DNA from: Phytophthora hibernalis
Taxonomy: Eukaryota; Oomycota; Peronosporomycetes; Peronosporales; Peronosporaceae
DNA length: 64,000 nt
Assembly: GCA_012656075.1 (NCBI GenBank)
Contig: JAAKBF010000009.1
Coordinates: 1,488,001 to 1,552,000, forward strand
Reading direction: 5' to 3'
Positions 10,095 to 23,380 of the stretch are shown one piece after another. Made by a program: the position numbers and the translations under genes. The notes below the pieces were generated by a model that did not search any database, was not told where the DNA came from, and worked only from the letters and a program-made list of their open reading frames with translations. How positions within the stretch are numbered: position 1 is the stretch's first letter; the number at the start of each line of letters is the position of its first letter.

Positions 10095-13000
10095 ATGGCA
10101 TCTGCACCATGGCGCAACTATTCCACGTTCCAAGACAACAGCAACAAGCACCAGCCTCCCACTCACCCCCAGATCTCGGCCAGTTTTCTGTCCAGAATCT
10201 TCTTGTCGTGGGTCAGGCCTCTGATGCTCCAAGCACACAGACAACAACTCGACTCTAATGACGTGTGGCCACTTCGCCCCTCCATCAAAGCGGATACCAT
10301 CGTCCAGAGGTTCCAGAAACCACTAAATGACCAGAACCAGTCCCTTCCCAGAGCTTTCGCACGAGTTTTCGGCTTCCAGTTCTTCCTTACAGGACTCACA
10401 ATGTTCGTGTCAATGTTGTGCAACTTAGTGGGACCCATGGCACTTAACCGAGTAGTTTCGGCGCTGTCCGATACTAAGGCAGCGGAGGAGAACATGGTCA
10501 GGACTGCAGCAATATGGGTCGGGCTCGTGTTCGCTGCCCAAGTGGTGCAGGCCCTGGCTGACTGCTACACGGGCCTGCAGAACGAGGTCACGGCTATCCA
10601 GTGCATCAGCTTGTTGAAGACGTTGCTGTACCGGAAGATGATGAAGTTGAGTGCAAGTTCCCGCAAGAAAAATCGATCGGGGAGCTCACCAACATGTACA
10701 CGGCAGACTGCGAGTCGCTGGTGCGCACAGCGCTCGTGGTGCATCAGATGTGGCTCATCCCGTTGCAGATCGTCGTGGTCAGCTACATGCTGATCCGCGT
10801 GCTGAGTGTTGCGGCGTTTGCCGGTGTTGCAGTGATCGTGCTGATGCTGTGGCTCAACCATTTGGTGTCTGAGAAGATGCACACGCAGCAACGAGAGCTG
10901 AGACGCAACAAGGACAAAAGAATGAAGAAGGTGACGGAAGCCTTTAAGGCGGTGGGGATCATCAAGTTGAACGCCTGGGAGGACCCTATTTTGACGAGGA
11001 TTAATGCAGCACGAGAAATGGAGCTGCATTCGTTGCTTCGGATGCGGATCATGACGTCGATGAGCATCGTGCTCTTGTGGGGAATGCCAGTGTTCATTAG
11101 TATTGCTGCGTTTGGTACATTTTCGGTTGTGCTGCACCGAGATCTTACACCAGCGATTGTTTTCACGAGTCTCGCGCTTTTCCTGTTGATCCAGGCACCA
11201 CTTCGCAGCATCACATCCATCATCTCGATGATTATTCAGTGCAAGGTCGCCCTTGAGCGGATTTCGTCGTTTTTGCATATGCCCGAGCTAGACACGAGCA
11301 GTGTCGCGTCGATTAATGACCCCAATGTCGACCGATTTGTCGCTAAAGATGTGATTGTTGCAGTGGATGACGGCGAGTTCGCGTGGGACAAGGACGGCTT
11401 ATCGTTATTGACAAATGTGAATCTCGAAGTGAAGACCGGCGATTTCTTGGTGATTCAAGGAACTGTGGGCTGCGGAAAATCTTCGCTGTGCTCTGCACTA
11501 CTCGGTGAAATGGAGAAACGCAAAGGGACCGTGTTTGTGGGTGGTAGTGTGGCGTATTGCTCGCAGCAACCATGGATACAAAATATGACAGTGAGGGATA
11601 ACATTTTGTTTGGATTTCCTTTCGAACGCAAGAAGTACGACAAGATCTTGGATGCGTGTGCTCTGACAAGTGATCTTCAAACCTTGCCAGCCAATGATTT
11701 CACAGAGATTGGCGAGCGGGGCGTCAATTTGTCGGGAGGTCAACAAGCGCGTATTGCACTAGCACGTGCTTGCTACAGCAATGCAAGCATATATATACTG
11801 GACTCACCGCTGTCAGCTGTGGATGCGATCGTGCAGAACGAGATTTTCCGAAAGTGTTTGCTTGGGCTACTCCGGCATAAGACAGTCATCTTGGTCACTC
11901 ATAACCCCGAGATCATTATATCGAACCACATCACGCGTGCAATAACAGTTGACGAGGTGGGCACAGTTGTGGAAACACATCGCTGCGAGAGTCTACTGGA
12001 TCTTGAGCCGCTAGTTTCTCCCATGAGTAGAGATTCGTATGCTCTTTCAGGTTTTGGAGATAGCGACGCGACTACACAAATCAGCACAAGTGATGACACA
12101 GGGTCAGAGGATGTAGCCAACGAATTAAGCGACGAAGCCGCACTTACCTCCCCAGTCAAAGGAAATCCCCACCCACTCAGAAAAACGTCGTTTAACTCGG
12201 GTGTCAGCGACGATGAAAGAGGCAGACTTATTCACGACGAAGGGCGGTCGGATGGTCGAGTGTCTCGTCACGTGTTTGAGGCGTATTACTACGCGGTGGG
12301 CGGTCTACCTATTGTATCCGCTATTCTTTTTCACAAATGCTGTGGCAAGCGCTCCAGATATGCAGCGATTTTTGGTTGAGCAGTTGGTCCAATGATGCCA
12401 CTACTCTCGGAACACATGCCCACACGGCTTTCCGACTGGCTGTATACGCTGGTCTTGGACTACTGGCAGCGTTTATGGTATTTGGGAGAACTGTGATCGT
12501 CACGATCTATGGCATCCGTGCTGCTAGGAGTTTATTCGACCGGATGACACACTCTCATGCACGCGCCTATGCGTTTCTTCGACGCGAATCCGATCGGGCG
12601 TGTATTGACTCGCTATGGCGGCGACGTTGCTGCAGTGGACGTTCAAATTCCTTTTATGTTTGGCACACTTGCAGCGAACGCGTTCTCGGTCGGTTGTAGC
12701 TTGGCCACAGCCGCCTTCTTGATCCGATGGAGAGGGTTGATGTTGCTTCCAGTTATCGCTGTGTACTTGGCGGTTGGCAGCTTTTACATCTCACCAGCAC
12801 GAGAACTGCAGCGCTTGTCCAAGACTACGCAAGCACCAGTTTTGAATCACATGTCTGAGTCCGTTGACGGCGTGTCAGTCGTTCGTGCATTCGAACAAGT
12901 CGAGCGATTTTTTGAAACCAGCAGTGCCAAGCTTGATGCGAACCACAAGATTTGGTACGCACAAGTGTACGTTTCGCAATGGTTTTCTCTGCGCATCCAA

Positions 13001-14038
13001 CTTGTGGGAAGTTTGCTGTTGCTAGTGGTTACGTCATCTCTCGTTCTTCTTCATCGCCAGCTAAATGTCGCGATCATCGGTTTGGCATTTTCATACTCGC
13101 TAAAAATCGCGGCCAATTTGGAGGGTATTATTCGATCATTGACTCAGATCGAGACTGTGATGATAAGCCCTGAGCGGATGCAGGAGTATATTGACATCGA
13201 ACAAGAAGCTCCTGACCGAATTAAAATGATGGACCCGCCAGCACAGCTTGAATGGCCAACCACCGGATCTATTGCCTTCGACAAGGTCTCGTTCCGGTAC
13301 AGTCAAAATGGAGAGCTGGTTCTACGTAATTTGAGCTTCACCGTTAATGGTGGTCAGAAAATCGGAATCGTGGGACGCACCGGAGCCGGCAAGTCAAGCT
13401 TAACTATGGCTCTGTTTCGAATCAGGGAGCTGGCTTCGGGTAGTATTTCGATCGATGGCATCGACGTCGGCCGAATTGGTCTGAAGTCGCTCCGTGAAAA
13501 ATTGTCGATCATCCCACAAACTCCGATACTCTTCAAAGGACCACTGCGTGAATACCTTGATCCATTTGATGAGTTTGAGGACGGACGGCTATGGGAGTCA
13601 ATTCGTGAGGTTGGGTTGGACGACCGCGTCTCTGAGGATGAGAGCAAATTGATGATGACCATAGAGGAGAACGGTGAAAACTTTAGCGTCGGCGAGCGTC
13701 AAATGTTGTGCATGGCTCGAGCGTTGCTCCGCCACTCGCGTATCGTGATCTTTGACGAGGCGACGGCTGCAATCGATCACGAGACGGATCAAAAGCTTCA
13801 GCGTGTGATCCGAACAGCATTCGCAAACTCGACGGTGCTAACTATTGCCCATCGGCTGGACACCATCCTAGATTCTGACAGAATTTTAGTCCTTGATGGG
13901 GGCCGCTTGGTCGAGTTCGCGTCCCCAACAGAGCTGGTGAGCATAGGCCAAGGTCACTTTTTCGAGCTTATGCGCGAAAGTGGATACTTGGATAGGTTCA
14001 AACAACACGGAAATGTCAAGGTGGCTAGCGGCGCGTAA
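10095..14038 (+). CDS. ABCC-type (MRP-like) ABC transporter, copy 1
   Basis: A full-length ABC exporter of about 1,310 residues without an extra N-terminal TMD0; such proteins move conjugated organic anions and xenobiotics across membranes. The start MASAPWRNYSTF at 10095 aligns in position with MAASELLP in copy 2. Order: TMD1, NBD1 with Walker A GTVGCGKSS, signature LSGGQQARIALARA and Walker B IYILDSPLSAVD, an acidic Ser-rich linker, TMD2, and NBD2 with Walker A GRTGAGKSS, signature-like FSVGERQMLCMARAL, Walker B IVIFDEATAAID and H-loop TIAHRLD. Three frame changes interrupt it: near 10668-10672 (A5 run), 12327-12331 (T5 run) and about 12550. Adding one base at each restores alignment with copy 2, so I treat the gene as intact. 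The stop at 14038 follows a tail ending VKVASGA. Confidence 0.9.
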
Positions 14039-14519
14039 GGTAACATCCTGTGAACAAATGAACTGAAAAGAAAGTAAGCTGAGCTAACCTCGCACTCGAT
14101 CCAAGAATTTGATCCTCGTACATGTACACTGAGGTACGTAAAACTGAATAGCTTGCTCTGGTTTCTTCCTTTCTTGCTGAAGCGTTTACTAGCCAGATAC
14201 TTGAAGTAATTGCCAAGATTTCAGTTCTATCTTGCCTCCAGGAAGTACATGAAGAAAATTACCACTCTGGCCGCTGCGAATCGAAACTACATTGCAACTT
14301 CATTCTGCGCATGTTGAATATGGTTTATTCATCTGCTTTCACACCTCTACTTCGAGAATTCTCAGTACACGATGAAGCCTCGTCGGCACCCAGTAGCTGC
14401 CAAAGGCCATCTCTCGCCTTGACGATCGATCAGTGCAAGTTTCGCCATCAACACAAATGAGCCCTTCAGAGTCAAACTGATTGCCTTGACATGCACAGGC
14501 GTCTCGAAGGGCAGGTATA
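14039..14519. other. Convergent intergenic region
   Basis: Lies between the 3' ends of ABCC copy 1 (plus strand) and INTS7 (minus strand). I see no gene or repeat. Confidence 0.6.
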
Positions 14520-17483
14520 TCATCCCTTGGCCATTTTTTCAGCTACTTCTTGTTCAGCCATTTGATCCCACGCCACTGGCAGGTTTACAATTGCTCGATG
14601 CTGCACAAGCTTTTCTTGTAGCGATGCATCGGCGAGTTCGTAGATGGACGAGCTAGAGTTCACACTGCTGGTTCCAGCACCAGCCAAACACACGAGCACT
14701 TCAGCTTCAATTGATTCCGCTCGCGCCCGCCAGTAACTTTGTGCACCACGTGATAGCGCTAGTGCCCCCTTCAGTACACTTGTAAAGTCAGTACCCAATG
14801 AGACGCCTAGTTGAGACCGTGAGCGCGGCTTTGCCGTGAACGCCGTATTCTCGGCGTAGGTAAGGAACTGTCCACTCGACAGCAGACGCTGTTGACTGCG
14901 CAGTCGAGAACAGAAAAATAATTTCGGCATCGGTGGAGGAATAGCGCAAAGAGCAACGAGAAGTTGCTGCAGCACGCGTGCCCCTATACCAGGTTGACGA
15001 GAAGGCGAAAGCTTGGCAACGCGGTCCAACTTACCACTCACATCCTCGCTTAGCACCTTCAGCATTTGCAAATTCCATTGGGAACTGCTAATAGCAGACT
15101 CCCTCGCTTGGGGAAGTCAATTGAGTTTGGAGACCGAAGAAGCAGGAAGCCTTCTACTGCCGACGCTAGCAACCTGCACGAATTCGCTTGAGCTTGAAAC
15201 GCATCCAGATCACGCTGATCAGCGCCAAGCAACAAGGCACGCAGCACGCCAAATTTGTGGGCAAGGGTGCGCAATTGTTTGCTCAACTGTCCCTCTCGTC
15301 CAACAGGGTTACCAGGCGAATTGGTAAATGCAGCCTCGCCTGCAAGTTGCTGTGCACTTTGTAACAGTTGCACCCACTCGAGTCGAAGTGCAACCAAATG
15401 GAGCTGTAGATCAAAGCGAAAACTTGATGTACGTGCGGCTTGAAGGTGCATACTTGTTCGCGCCAGCGACTGAAGACTTTCTAGGTGCACTGATCGATCT
15501 TTTGAAATGCGTGACTCGGCTTCACACAGTGTCTGTAAAGCATGCAACCAACCGCCAAAACATTCACTATCCACCTTTGCTGCAATCACCTCCATCAGCT
15601 GCGAAGCCAGGGTGAAGCGGCCACGCAGAATCACGAGCTTCGCCATTTCATATCGTTCAGCGTGAGTCTTGTAGTGGTCGGAATTGAGAAGTTGCTGCTC
15701 GAAGGCGACAGTGGTGCTATTTGTCCCTCGGTCATCGTCACTGCTAAATAACGCCATGTCCTGAGTCCAGAGGAAAACGTAGCAGCAACTGCGCGTAATC
15801 GCTGTGCGTCTGTGCGCCCATCAGTCGAAATCTCCTTTAGCAGCATTGGAAGCTGTTTGTGAATCGTTTCGATACTAGGTGGTCGAAGCTGAGCTCCAAG
15901 TACTCTGAAGACGACTGTTCTACGTAGCCTAGAAGCTTCGGTGTCACCATTTGCCAGTATTGCGAGCAGCTCAACTAGCCGTGAAGCAACGTGCGTTGCG
16001 AGCAGCTCAGGAAATTCTTGACTGAGCTGAGCAATCGCATTCATCGCGTAGCTCCAAGTGTTTTTGGCAGCAACAGCAGCACGTGGGTGCAACAGTTGAA
16101 ATAATTCATCAATACCGTGCTCTGATAATGTCGTTCCAGCAAGCGCTAGCTTCTGGCGGGCAACGTATGCGATGATCGATGTATACGTCTTTCCAAAACG
16201 CTCGTCGACGGCAGCCGAGAGCCATGTCTTGGCCATCTTGAGAAGGGCTTCAGCGTTTTCTCCCAAATCTTGGCCTATGGACGAAAACTTTTCAAGAAGA
16301 AGCAAAGCTGACAACTTGAGCCGCATCTCCGTTCGACCTGCTACCGTATCTCCGACCCGCGAGAACACGCCTTCCAGAACGGTCCCAATGTGTCCATATT
16401 CACCACTACTGGCAACAAGTTGCTGCGTAGCCAGCAGAGCAAAATTCCGCACTACAGCACGGGGGTCGTGATCAAGCACGTGGTGAAGCAACCGGCCATG
16501 CATCGACAGTAAAACGCCAGGGTAAGCTGTGGTCAGCGTCGTCATAGCACGAACACTAGCTACTGCACTTTTGTCATCAGCGATACGTTCGTACAATTCC
16601 GCGCAGTGTGTCCATGCCCGTCGCGCTTCCGCAGAAGTCGAGACCGCGTCCGCCACCAAACAGCATAACGTGGCCGATTTTGACTCCAACGCCAGTGTCA
16701 GCACGTCCCTCCGAAACAAAGTCGAAAGTGGCAAAACGCACGCGCCGCCTCAAGTGCAGCCGAACGTTCATCACGATCTTCAGCCGAAATTCTCTTCACA
16801 ATATGCTGCTGTACCACCGAATCCTGCACAATGAGCAACGGCATCGTCGCCAGCAGCTGCAGCGTCAATGTCCGCGCCATTGTACTGCTCATGTGCGTCA
16901 TCGACCCCGACAAATGTGCCAGCAGCTACAAAAATCACCAACACGAAAAATCACAATTAGTCAAATATCACTCTACCGTTTTCACCTGACGCAGGACAGA
17001 CTTTGGTCGGGTCGTTCACTTGTGCCACGTGCGCTTTCGCTCGCTGGAAAACCCTCAATATCGCGCTGCGAACAATCACATTTTCACTACAAAAGCACAA
17101 CAAGTCAGTCTCACTCTACCTCGTTCTACCTTTTCGCCCTACCTTGAAGCGAAATGTTCGGCCAGTTTGGTGAACACGGCGGCTAGAAAGTCCGGCCACG
17201 CGAAGGATTCTACTGTGAACAGTCGCGGGTAGAACAAGAAACACTCGGCCAATGAGCCACTCACAGCGTCGCCCACAGCTTCGGCCTGCAGCTGCAGCGC
17301 CTTCACCTGCACCTCCAGCTGGGCGAACTCCCGCAGGTGCAGGTCCGTGGGGGCGTCCTCTAGGCGACGAGGACTCAGCGCCAGGGGGAACTGATCGTGG
17401 GGAGCCGCGTGCTGCGAGTCCGCCGCCGGGTCCCCGTGGAACACGCGGAAGTGCGCGTGGGGCACGGCGAAGCCGGCCAGCAT
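14520..17483 (-). CDS. INTS7: Integrator complex subunit 7
   Basis: INTS7 is an alpha-helical scaffold subunit of the nuclear Integrator complex, which cleaves and terminates snRNAs and other Pol II transcripts. The N-terminal exon (about 17483-17143) holds AECFLFYPRLFTVESFAWPD, matching the FPRLF..YPFP segment of the family. A second exon at 17065-16986 (SAILRVFQRAKAHVAQVNDP) and a third from about 16923 (MTHMSSTMARTLTLQLLATM) match the following helices; both introns are short GT-AG. The long helical body runs 16734-15631, then 15757-15059, and the conserved C-terminal region is 15071-14520 (IPPPMPKLFF..). Frame changes near 17000, 16733-16736 (A4 run on the plus strand), about 15740 and about 15065 interrupt it, each explainable by one base. 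I chose the Met at 17483 because an initiator lies about 100 bp upstream and composition turns coding there; an upstream in-frame Met at 17651 exists. Confidence 0.82.
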
Positions 17484-17567
17484 GGCGATGGGAGTGTAGA
17501 TTATGTGGGAAACGAGTTTTGACGAATGGGGAGGGTTATTGAGATCAGAGAGCAGCGATTGGATGGG

Positions 17568-17585
17568 AAATGTTGACCAATGAGA
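17568..17585 (-). promoter_or_regulatory. Initiator-like element for INTS7
   Basis: On the minus strand this reads TCTCATTGGTCAACATTT, close to the oomycete initiator (GCTCATTYYNCAWTTT). CCAAT on the plus strand at 17577-17581 and on the minus strand at 17562-17558 are also present. The remaining 17586-18223, between the divergent INTS7 and ABCC copy 2 genes, holds their other promoter sequence and no gene that I can see. Confidence 0.45.
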
Positions 17586-18223
17586 TGCGAAGCAAGTTAG
17601 TGTAGCCATTTGGGCTTGATCTCGTTCTCGTTGCATGAGACTGCTTAGCACCTGCCTATCGACTTAATGTATTGCACGCACATGTACATGTAATGCGTAT
17701 GCGGGCCTTCCAGTAAGCTTGACAATGGCAAGTTTTAAGCTTACCTGTGTGGATACCCGCGGAATGTTGGTTGGTTCGCGTGGCTTCCGCCAGTTATTTT
17801 AATAAAGTCGCGTGTCGCGCGATCAGCATCTTTTCCTAGTGATCGCTGATGAACATGGCCAAAAGGCCATCTCCTAAAGACTCACCGCCATTCAATTCCG
17901 ACAGCGTTCCTCGCGGACCAGGCAGTAATCAAAGTGCTCGCCTGTTGACACGCACACTCATCCAAAGTCTCATGTGACCCTCAACTCAACTGTGACCACC
18001 ACCTCCGCGCTACGGTGGTGGCTTCCAGTGCACATTTCAGTCCATTGTTCTCTTGCCCAAGCGCGAAAATCCTCAGATCCTTTCTCCGCCCCGTCACCTG
18101 TTCCTTCATTTTGAGGCCACGAAAGATCACATGCTGCAACGACCATCACTCCTGTCTTATCACCAATCGACGCTCACTTCTCATTCCGCAATTGACCGCG
18201 TAGGGCTCAAGTCTCGTCTCACG

Positions 18224-21200
18224 ATGGCCGCGTCGGAGCTGCTGCCCCTCGCGTCCTACGACACATTCGACCACTCCGTCTCCAAGCGCGGGGCCAGTCC
18301 GCACCCTGAGGACGTCGCCGGCTGCTGGTCGCAGCTGCTTCTGGACTGGGTGAAGCCGCTCATGGCCTTGGGACAGCGCAAACAGCTCGACGCCGATGAC
18401 GTGTGGCCTCTGCGCTGGGAGTTACAGGCCAACACGGCGTCCTACCGCTTCGCCAGCGTCTTCGAGGCCTCCCAGTCCATGTACAAGGCCGCAATCGTGC
18501 TTCGGACGCCGCATCGTCCTCACGGGCGCCGCGTTCCTCGTGTCCATGCTCTGCAACTTGTTGGGGCCCGTGGTGCTCCGTCAAGTGGTTTCCAGTCTCT
18601 CTGCACTCGCAGAGGAAGCCCCAGAAGACGAGAGCCCAGCATTGCAAAGCATCAGTCTCTGGGTAGTCGCCCTCTTTGCAGCCAAAGTGCTGCAAGCTCT
18701 CACGGACAACTACGGGAGGTTTTACTCGGAAGTCATCGCTATTAAACTCGTGGCGTCCGTCAAGACGCTCATGTTCAGGAAGACGTTGAAGTTGAACGCC
18801 GAAGCTCGACGGGACAAGTCCACGGGGGTTATTACCAACATGTACACGTCCGACAGCGACGCCATTCTAGACACGGCGTTCTTGGTCCATCAGCTGTGGC
18901 TCATCCCGCTGCAGATTGCTATTGTGAGCTACATGCTGTATGATGTGCTAGGTGTCGCGGCCTTCGCAGGCGTGGGCGTGATTGTCGTGATGCTGGGCAT
19001 CAACCATCTCATCTCGCGTTGCATGTTTTCGGTCCAGCGAGTGTACCGACGGAGCAAGGACACGAGGATGAAGAAGGTGACGGAGGTGTTCAAGGCGGTG
19101 GAGATTGTCAAGTTCAACGCGTGGGAGGATCGACTACTTGGCCAAATAAAGGAGACACGCGCAGCTGAGATGAAGGTCTTATTCAAGCGACGACTGCTTG
19201 CGTGCTTGAGTGTCGTCATGCTGTGGGGATGCCAGTGTTCATCAGCGTCGCATCTTTTGGAGTGTACACCGGTGTGATGCATCGGAATCTGACCCCGGCG
19301 ATTGTCTTCACCAGTATCGCGCTCTTCCAACTGATTCAAGGGCCGCTTCGTATGATCACCAACATTTTGCCAATGCTCGTCCAGTCGAAAGTGGCGTTGG
19401 AAAGAATTGCAGCTTTTCTCGAGATGCCTGAATTGGAGGCCGACAATGTCATGACCGCTAACCACCCGCTGAGCGAGAAGTATGTCATCAAGAAGGTCAT
19501 TGTTGCAGTGAAAGATGGTGACTTTGGTTGGGATGACGAGACTACGCTTCTGAGGAATGTGAATCTCGAAGTAAAGGATGGAGACTTTTGGTGTTGCACG
19601 GCTCGGTAGGATGTGGCAAGTCCTCGCTGTGCTCTGCACTCCTCGGTGAAATGATGAAGCATAGCGGAACGGTGTTCGTGGGTGGTAGCGTAGCGTACTG
19701 TTCACAGCAGCCATGGATCCAGAATATGACAGTGCGGGACAACATTTTATTTGGACTTCTGTACGATCGCAAGAAGTACGAAAAGGTGCTGGATGCTTGC
19801 GCGCTGACGGCGGATCTGCAGACGCTGCCAGCGGAGATGCTACTGAAATTGGCGAGCGCGGTATTAATTTGTCAGGGGTCAGAAGGCACGCATTGCCTTG
19901 GCCCGTGCTTGTTACAGCGATGCGAGCGTGTATCTCCTCGACTCCCCATTATCGGCTGTTGACGCAATTGTGCAGAACGAGATTTTCCAGAAGTGCATGC
20001 TGGGGCTTCTCAGGAACAAGACGATCATTCTTGTAACGCACAACCCCGAAATTATTGAGTCGCCGCACATTTCGCGAGCAGTGACTATTGATGGCGTGGG
20101 AGCCTTAGTGGAAACGCATTTTGTTGATGTTCCGATCGAGAGTGAAGCGCTCGTTTCTCCTTTTGCTGCGCATTCGTACGGGTCTGTCACCTTCGAATCT
20201 AGCCGAATCGATGGCGACGGGGAGATCAGCCACGGTAACCATGAAACTGATGTTCTCCTTAGCCAAGAAGACTACGCAGAAGATGAAAGCGATCGTGGTA
20301 ATATCGTGGATCTTGCTGAAGAAGCAAGTGAGTGTGACAACGAGATGGCCTTGATTTCTCCATGCGCTCCCTGCCCAGGAGCGAAGCCGAGGACGATGTC
20401 ATCGGTTGCCACTGACCATACTGCCGAGCTCGAGAAACTTGGAAAACTCGTAGATGAAGAGGAGCGAGTGGAGGGTCAGGTCGGTAACCACGTCTTCAGT
20501 GCATACTATCGCGCTGTTGGTGGCTTCCCTATCGTTTTCCTCTTCTTAATGACTTCTGCATGCTGGCAAGCACTGCAAATTTCAAGTGATTTCTGGCTGG
20601 GCGCTTGGTCGAGCGATGGAGTCAACAGTGGAGAATCGACATCTTACCGACTTACTATCTACACAGTTCTTGGACTCGCCTCAGCTTTGATGGTCTTCGC
20701 GCGGATGTTTATGACTGCTATATACGGCTTGCGTGCTGCGCGACGGATGTTCGACGCTATGACAAACGCACTCATGCATGCACCGATGCGCTTTTTCGAT
20801 GCTAATCCGATCGGCCGCATTCTAACGCGCTACGGCAGTGACGTGTCCGTTGTGGACGCAAACATACCACCACTGTTTAGTCGAATGTCGTCTACGATAT
20901 TTTCTGTTGGATGTAGCGCCGCCACGGCAGCCATTGTGATCCGCTGGAAGGAGTCCTTCTTCTGCCGGTAGCGTACCTCTACTACCGCATTGGATCGTTT
21001 TACATTCGCCCAGCCCGAGAGCTGCAGAGACTTTCCAAGACAACACAAGCCCCCGTGTTAAATCACCTATCGGAGGCTGTGGATGGTGGGGCAGTGATTC
21101 GTGCTTACGGCCGGGGTCATGTAGACCGCTTCCGAGTCACGAATAGTGTCAGGCTGGATGACAACAACAAGATTTGGTACGGACAACTGTGTGTTTCCCA

Positions 21201-22266
21201 ATGGTTCTCTCTACATATCCAACTTGTCGGTAGTCTGCTGGTACTCGTTGTCACAGCGTCGCTCGTGTTGCTTCGTCACCAACTCGGCGCTGCTGTGATT
21301 GGCCTCGCTTTCTCGTACGCCCTGAAGGTATCGCAGAACCTCGAGAGGTTGGTGCAAGCTTTGTCACAGGTGGAACCTATGATGGTGAGCCCAGAGCGTC
21401 TTCAGGAGTACGCGGATATTATCCAGGAAGCTCCGTCGCGGTTACCACTGGACCCCCTGAACAAGATACACCCAGAAACCTGGCCTTCGGTTGGCGCAAT
21501 TGAGTTTCACCACGTGAGCTTCCGATACAAGGACCAAGGTCAGCTTGTACTACGTGACCTGAGCTTTTCTGTCCAGGGAGGTGAAAAGCTTGGTATCGTA
21601 GGTCGGACTGGTGCCGGCAAGTCCAGTTTGACAATGGCTCTCTTCCGCATCAATGAGCTCGCGTCTGGATCAATCTTGGTCGACGGTGTGGATATTAGTA
21701 CCATTGGTTTAATGACGTTGCGCGAGAATATCTCCATCATTCCACAGAACCCGGTCCTGTTCAAAGGCACTCTACGAAACTATTTAGACCCGTTCGGCGA
21801 GTTCAGCGACGATGAACTGTGGAATTGCTTGCGTCAAGTGGGCCTCGGACCTCGCATTGAAGCCGAGGATGGCAGACTTGATGGTCATGTAGAGGAAAAT
21901 GGCGAAAACTTCAGTGTGGGCGAGCGGCAAATGCTGTGTATGGTGTGTTCGCTGCTTCGAAAGTCACGCATTGTGATCTTTGATGAGGCCACCGCCGCGG
22001 TAGATCACGCCACAGATCAAACTTTGCAGCGTGTGATCCGTGAGGTCTTCAAGGAGTCAACCGTGCTCACGATCGCGCATCGGCTAGATACAATCCTGGA
22101 CTCTGATCGCATTTTAGTTATGGACGACGGGGGTGTCAAGGAGCTTGCAAGCCCTGCATCGCTTGTTGAAAAGGGCTCTGGTCACTTCTTCGATCTGATG
22201 GAGGAAGGAGGATACCTGGATCGCTTCCAGGAGCAGAATGTCATTGAAGCACTCAACATGCAATAG
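18224..22266 (+). CDS. ABCC-type (MRP-like) ABC transporter, copy 2
   Basis: Paralog of the transporter at 10095-14038, about 1,345 residues, same layout: TMD1, NBD1 (Walker A GSVGCGKSS, Walker B VYLLDSPLSAVD), acidic linker, TMD2, NBD2 (GRTGAGKSS, FSVGERQMLCMV, IVIFDEATAAVD, TIAHRLD). The frame changes six times: near 18500, 19225-19228 (G4), 19586-19589 (T4), about 19845, 19875-19878 (G4, inside the LSGGQ signature) and about 20955. In each case the alternative frame resumes the alignment with copy 1, and where the site can be placed one extra base in a homopolymer suffices. Evenly spread breaks with conserved motifs on both sides are more like assembly error than pseudogene decay. The start MAASELLPL at 18224 is the first Met in good context. 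The 3' flank carries the palindrome at 22367 and then a dead third copy. Confidence 0.88.
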
Positions 22267-22366
22267 TTCATCGACCATAAATAACGCGTCAACAAGCAAA
22301 CATGTTTATCTTTTCGTACGTGAGAATGCATACAACCACAAAACCCAGCAGTTGATCTATAGCAAC

Positions 22367-22378
22367 TACTTCGAAGTA
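22367..22378. repeat. Palindrome TACTTCGAAGTA, copy 2
   Basis: Exact 12-base palindrome about 100 bp after the ABCC copy 2 stop. It is identical to the cores at 4097-4108 and 52864-52875. The rest of 22267-22446 shows nothing else. Confidence 0.6.
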
Positions 22379-22446
22379 TGTCTTTCACAACATACACCTG
22401 GTACTTCGTAGCTTTCGTCAATGGTATTGCTGGTGACTTCGTGTAG

Positions 22447-23380
22447 CACTGCTAAATCAGCACTCGTGATCCGATGGAAGGCTGTGGTTCTTGATCGTAC
22501 GCTGGTCGTGAACTCGAATGCTTGTCCAAGACCACCGAAGCCTCGACATTCAAGAATTTATCAGCGTTGATTGACGGTGGAACGGTTTTGAGTGTTTGGA
22601 GTACAGCGCGTAAATCGCTTCTTCAGCCGTAATAGCATTCGGCTAGATGACAACAGTGCAGCCTGCCAAGCTCCGTGCATCTTAATGATTGAATTTAGCT
22701 CGTGGGACCGTGCTCCTGCTCGCGGAGACTTCATCTTTTGTTCTGCTTCGACTACAATTATTGTTTTTTATGTTTTCATTTCCTCTGCGAGTCTCGCCAT
22801 CCATGAAGATATTGTGTGCGGTCTGACGCAGGTTGAGACGTTGATGGTGAGCCCGCGAATACAGGAGCACGTGTGCATGAAGATTGAACATGACTCATGT
22901 TTCAATGATGGACCCGCCTGGAATTGCGATCGATGGTTTGGATTAAATGCAACTGGAAACTTTGCGTGAAAAGTTATCGATCGCTGATCGACGATCATCA
23001 CCCCAAACCGAGTGAGTGGTGTTCAAGAGCCCTTGCAGAGCAACCTCGATCTATTCAATGAGTAAACCGCTTCGTCAAATTGGATTCGCTGTTGGTGACG
23101 ACGAGCTGATGCTATTGATGGTCGTCGGAGGAGAATGGCGAGAATTTCATGACACGCGCGTGTCGCTACATGTACGGCCTCGCTTGTGCATCATGGTCTT
23201 CGACTTTTCAACGAGGCTACCACTGCAATCGACCACGAGACGGACCAAAGGTTACAGCGGGCAATCTGCTCAACATTCGCGAAGTTTCAGGTGCTCACCA
23301 TTGCGCATCAACTCGACACCATTCTGTACTTCTGGGCTTTGACCGCGTGCTCATGCTTGTTGACGGTCGGGAGGGCTAAT
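22447..23380 (+). pseudogene. Decayed ABCC transporter C-terminal half
   Basis: Remnant of a third ABCC gene in the same orientation and order as the C-terminal half of its neighbours. Recognisable pieces in changing frames are STALVIRWK (about 22450), LSKTTEASTFKNLS and DGGTVLSVW (about 22520-22600), VQRVNRFFSRNSIRLDDN (about 22595), LTQVETLMVSP (about 22825), ETLREKLSI (about 22955), FNEATTAIDHETDQRLQRAI (about 23205) and LTIAHQLDTIL (about 23290), ending in DRVLMLVDGRE. The stretch that should hold the NBD2 Walker A is missing, and the frame changes many times. This is genuine decay, unlike the single-base breaks in copies 1 and 2. Confidence 0.85.

Noticed and set aside
10565..11278. 237-codon minus-strand frame over ABCC copy 1
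   Set aside because: His/Gln/Arg-rich composition typical of an antisense shadow of a conserved transporter.
16172..16834. Plus-strand frames opposite INTS7
   Set aside because: No family match; the minus strand carries a recognisable INTS7.
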